A stretch of 64,000 bases of DNA, taken from assembly GCF_004027225.2 (NCBI RefSeq), contig NC_044301.2:27281685-27345684 (forward strand), given 5' to 3'. This document shows positions 61,796-64,000 of this stretch, piece by piece. Positions within the stretch are counted from its first letter, which is position 1. Each line of letters opens with the position of its first letter. The DNA comes from Strigops habroptila. Its lineage: Eukaryota > Chordata > Aves > Psittaciformes > Psittacidae. The translations under genes and the position numbers were made by a program. A model generated the notes under the pieces. It made no database searches. It worked only from the letters and a program-made list of their open reading frames with translations, and had not been told where the DNA came from.

Positions 61796-63061
61796 CTCTG
61801 AGGTCTCCATGCAGCTTCTCTTTTCCAGTAACATCATTAGCCTTCTAACTGTATGCAATTTCCCCCTCCCCCAGCCAGTAGGACAGAGTAACAGCAAGAT
61901 GCTTGTAATGGTGGTTCCCAAATAACCCATCAAATCTGATAAGTCAGAAGACACTATTTTAATTAAACCCTCTTTGGAAAGGAAGTGATGAAATGTGGCT
62001 AGCAGCCTCTTCTAGCGTCACTGTGTGCAGTGCTTAACAATTCTGTTTACTGACAGTGCCTTCTGCAGTAATGATATCTTAAGTGCATGCTCACAGTGCA
62101 TCGGGAAGAGCTAGTGTGCTATAAACTCAAATGCTACCTGAATCTGAAGTGTGACTCTCTCTGGAAATAGTGCGTTTCGTGATTAGCTTGGTGTTGATGT
62201 ACCTTAGCTAGTTCTGTAGTTAAAATAAGGTGTTGCATATGGTAGAGGAATAATTTTTTTTCCACTGCACCTTGAAGTTAATGCAGGTGCCTGGTCTGTA
62301 CTAGGATTTTACTTGCCAACAAAAGCAAGATTCTTATTGCTTATGTGGGATATTGTGACACTGAGGACACATCCAAGCATCCAAGGCTTTATGCAGCTCC
62401 AGATTGATATATTACTGCAAAACTCCCTGGATGCCAGACATGCACATTAAGTTGTTTATTAAAACTCTATGGGCAGTGGATGAGGGCTATTGTTAGCATT
62501 GTTTTCTTTTGTGTATCTGAAAATATCTTCCTAATGGTACCATTTATTGTATACTTGTATTGTTATCTGTGCATTACCCAGTGTGTCTAGACAAGTGCTA
62601 CACTGGCTAACTGACTGCGTCCCCAATATGATAGTATCCCTTTTTAGAGCAACAGGGATTAAACTGAAGAGGATCAGTGTGGTATTTCCAGTAGGAAAGG
62701 CTATTCTTAATGCCAGGGGAGGCAGAGTGTCCCATGGGGCTGGGACAGAGTGGTCTCTGAGCATTGCGATCTGGAGCCTTCCTGATCAATCTGGCTGCTT
62801 CTCAATTCTTTCTTCTTTTTTTTTTTCCCCCCCATTTTAGTCTTCATTTTTCCATTTAGATTGTCAGACCCTGAGCTAAGTTATTTGTCTGGTCAGTCAA
62901 TTCTGAGATATAAAATAAGTTTGCTTATCTATCTTGGGAACAGGATAAGCAAGTGTCTGCAACATGTCCCATAATCCAGAGATAAGATGCTGTAGAATTG
63001 CATAGGCTTATGCTGTGCTACACGTATAAAGTTGTTAAAGCTGTTTTAAAATATTTTTCAG
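61796..63061 (+). other. Intron-like DNA upstream of the UBAP1-like exon
   Basis: No gene seen. It ends with a pyrimidine-biased ATATTTTTCAG splice acceptor at 63061. Confidence 0.5.
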
Positions 63062-63102
63062 GCTCTAAATGGCTTCTAAGAAGTTGGGATCTGACTCTCA
63101 TG
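63062..63102 (+). CDS. UBAP1: First coding exon, UBAP1-like (CDS 63069-63102)
   Basis: A 41-nt exon bounded by a good acceptor (ATATTTTTCAG, ending 63061) and a consensus donor (CATG/GTAAGTGA at 63103). It has 7 nt of 5' UTR, then ATG and 11 codons encoding MASKKLGSDSH plus one base of a Gly codon. From memory this matches the start of UBAP1 (MASKKLG, with Ala-Asp-Phe where this copy has Ser-Asp-Ser), including the split Gly codon. UBAP1 is an ESCRT-I subunit that helps sort ubiquitinated cargo into multivesicular bodies in the cytosol at endosomes. The rest of the gene would lie beyond 64000. Two substitutions in 11 residues may mean a diverged gametolog, a pseudogene, or normal bird variation. 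With so short a match chance is possible, but the exon borders make it unlikely. Confidence 0.7.
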
Positions 63103-64000
63103 GTAAGTGAAACTTGATATCTCTGTCACTTCAATAGGATGAATCCTACTTTTGCTGCTGACTAATGTCCCCGCTTAGACAGTCCATAGAGACTAATCTG
63201 TTTAGTCTCTGAGTAGTTTTTTGCTAGGAATGAAGTGCCTTGGCTTCCTTCTTGCATAGCTGCTTCTTGAAGCTGTGCCTGTTCTCTGGTTAAACTGAAA
63301 TTCAGCCTGTGTTCCCCACTCCTTCATGGCAGAATACCACCTTCCCCTTCCCCTACTTCCCCCTTCAAAATTCAAGCTGAACTGCAGTTGTGATACTGAT
63401 CTGATGTTTGCTGATGTGGACACTAGATCTGTAGCTCCTTTCTATGGAAGTCATGTGGGAAGTTTTAGATTGAAAGGGAAGCTTTTAATATATCATTGAG
63501 CCATGCTTGCATTTTGCTCAGCAGTGAATTTTTTTCCTAAATTGGACTAACCTGGTTCAGCAAGCAAGTGGAAAAAGAGAATATGTTCTACATTTAAGAT
63601 GTGTAGTGTCATGCAGATGATTGGTATCATAAAAATTATTTGCTTGTATATGTGCTTATCTTTTAGAAAATGGGGGGTAATTTGGGAGGATTAATATTTC
63701 TGTGGAACATTAAAGTTCAGTTTGTTGTATGTAATGTAGCTTCTTCAAAACAGTAATCATTCAAGGCAGTACTGGGAGGTTCATGTGAAAGTTCTAACAT
63801 GATTTTTCATGCTATACAAACTTCTACTTGTAGAAACTCAGCCTTGATCTTCCTGGATAGTCTTTCAGATAAGAGGGCCCTAGGGAATTTGGTTTTTCCT
63901 TGAGCTTTTTATTCAGTCTTGCAAGTGTAAAGTTGAAGTACAGAGTAGGAAATGCCTCACTTAAATACATTGTTACAGATTAATGAAAATAGCCTATCAA
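63103..64000 (+). other. Intron following the UBAP1-like exon
   Basis: It begins GTAAGTGAAAC. No repeat or further exon recognised to the window end. Confidence 0.5.

Noticed and set aside
1..64000. CRISPR arrays, operons, bacterial promoters or replication origins
   Set aside because: No regularly spaced repeats with unique spacers and no prokaryotic gene organisation; repeats are LTRs, CR1 tails and coding minisatellites of a bird-type genome.

Overview
This window looks like avian nuclear DNA in a stretch swamped by retroelements. The evidence is ten or more CR1 LINE fragments with the CR1 3' tail (tandem ATTCTATG-type octamers), nested ERVL (class III) proviruses with capsid, protease, RT, RNase H and integrase, two class II (ERVK-like) proviruses with 6-bp target duplications, and many solo or broken LTRs. 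The only host coding sequence I recognise is one short exon at 63062-63102 (plus strand) that encodes MASKKLGSDSH. I recall this as the start of UBAP1 (ESCRT-I subunit). Most of the window is therefore probably the 5' intron or upstream flank of a UBAP1 gene. UBAP1 lies on avian Z, and this retroelement density would suit a W gametolog or a heterochromatic Z segment. That chromosomal assignment is inference.

Layout. 1-3470: LTR tail and the 3' half of a minus-strand ERVL with RNase H, integrase, dUTPase and LTR. 4612-9103: scattered LTRs. 11262-12703: CR1 with an RT frame. 13222-23579: ERVL-A (plus), whose gag was split by the full-length ERVL-B (15492-22590, target duplication gacag). 24181-30678: LTR pieces, ERVL-C (minus) and ERVL-D (plus); C and D share two ~1-kb near-identical inverted arms. 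31606-32799: LTR interrupted by CR1. 33000-43988: CR1 pieces in alternating orientation, interrupted by class II provirus K1 (34454-37739) and by two solo LTRs. 43991-58386: a tandem minus-strand ERVL (E and E') sharing one LTR, into which the very young class II provirus K2 (45544-50110) inserted; a CR1 is also inserted in E's protease. 58387-59478: ERVL-F. 59479-64000: mostly unique intron-like DNA with one CR1 tail and the UBAP1-like exon.

The common ERVL family here has gag and pol in a single reading frame separated by one amber codon, a primer-binding site matching tRNA-Lys(CUU) set 8 nt from the LTR end, no env, and an open frame for a ~86-residue hydrophobic protein between the primer site and gag. 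Every provirus I can read is defective. Insertions stack in a readable order: A before B; E before both the CR1 in its protease and K2. Hand-counted LTR divergence is about 6% for K1, 3% for B and 1 difference in 391 for K2.
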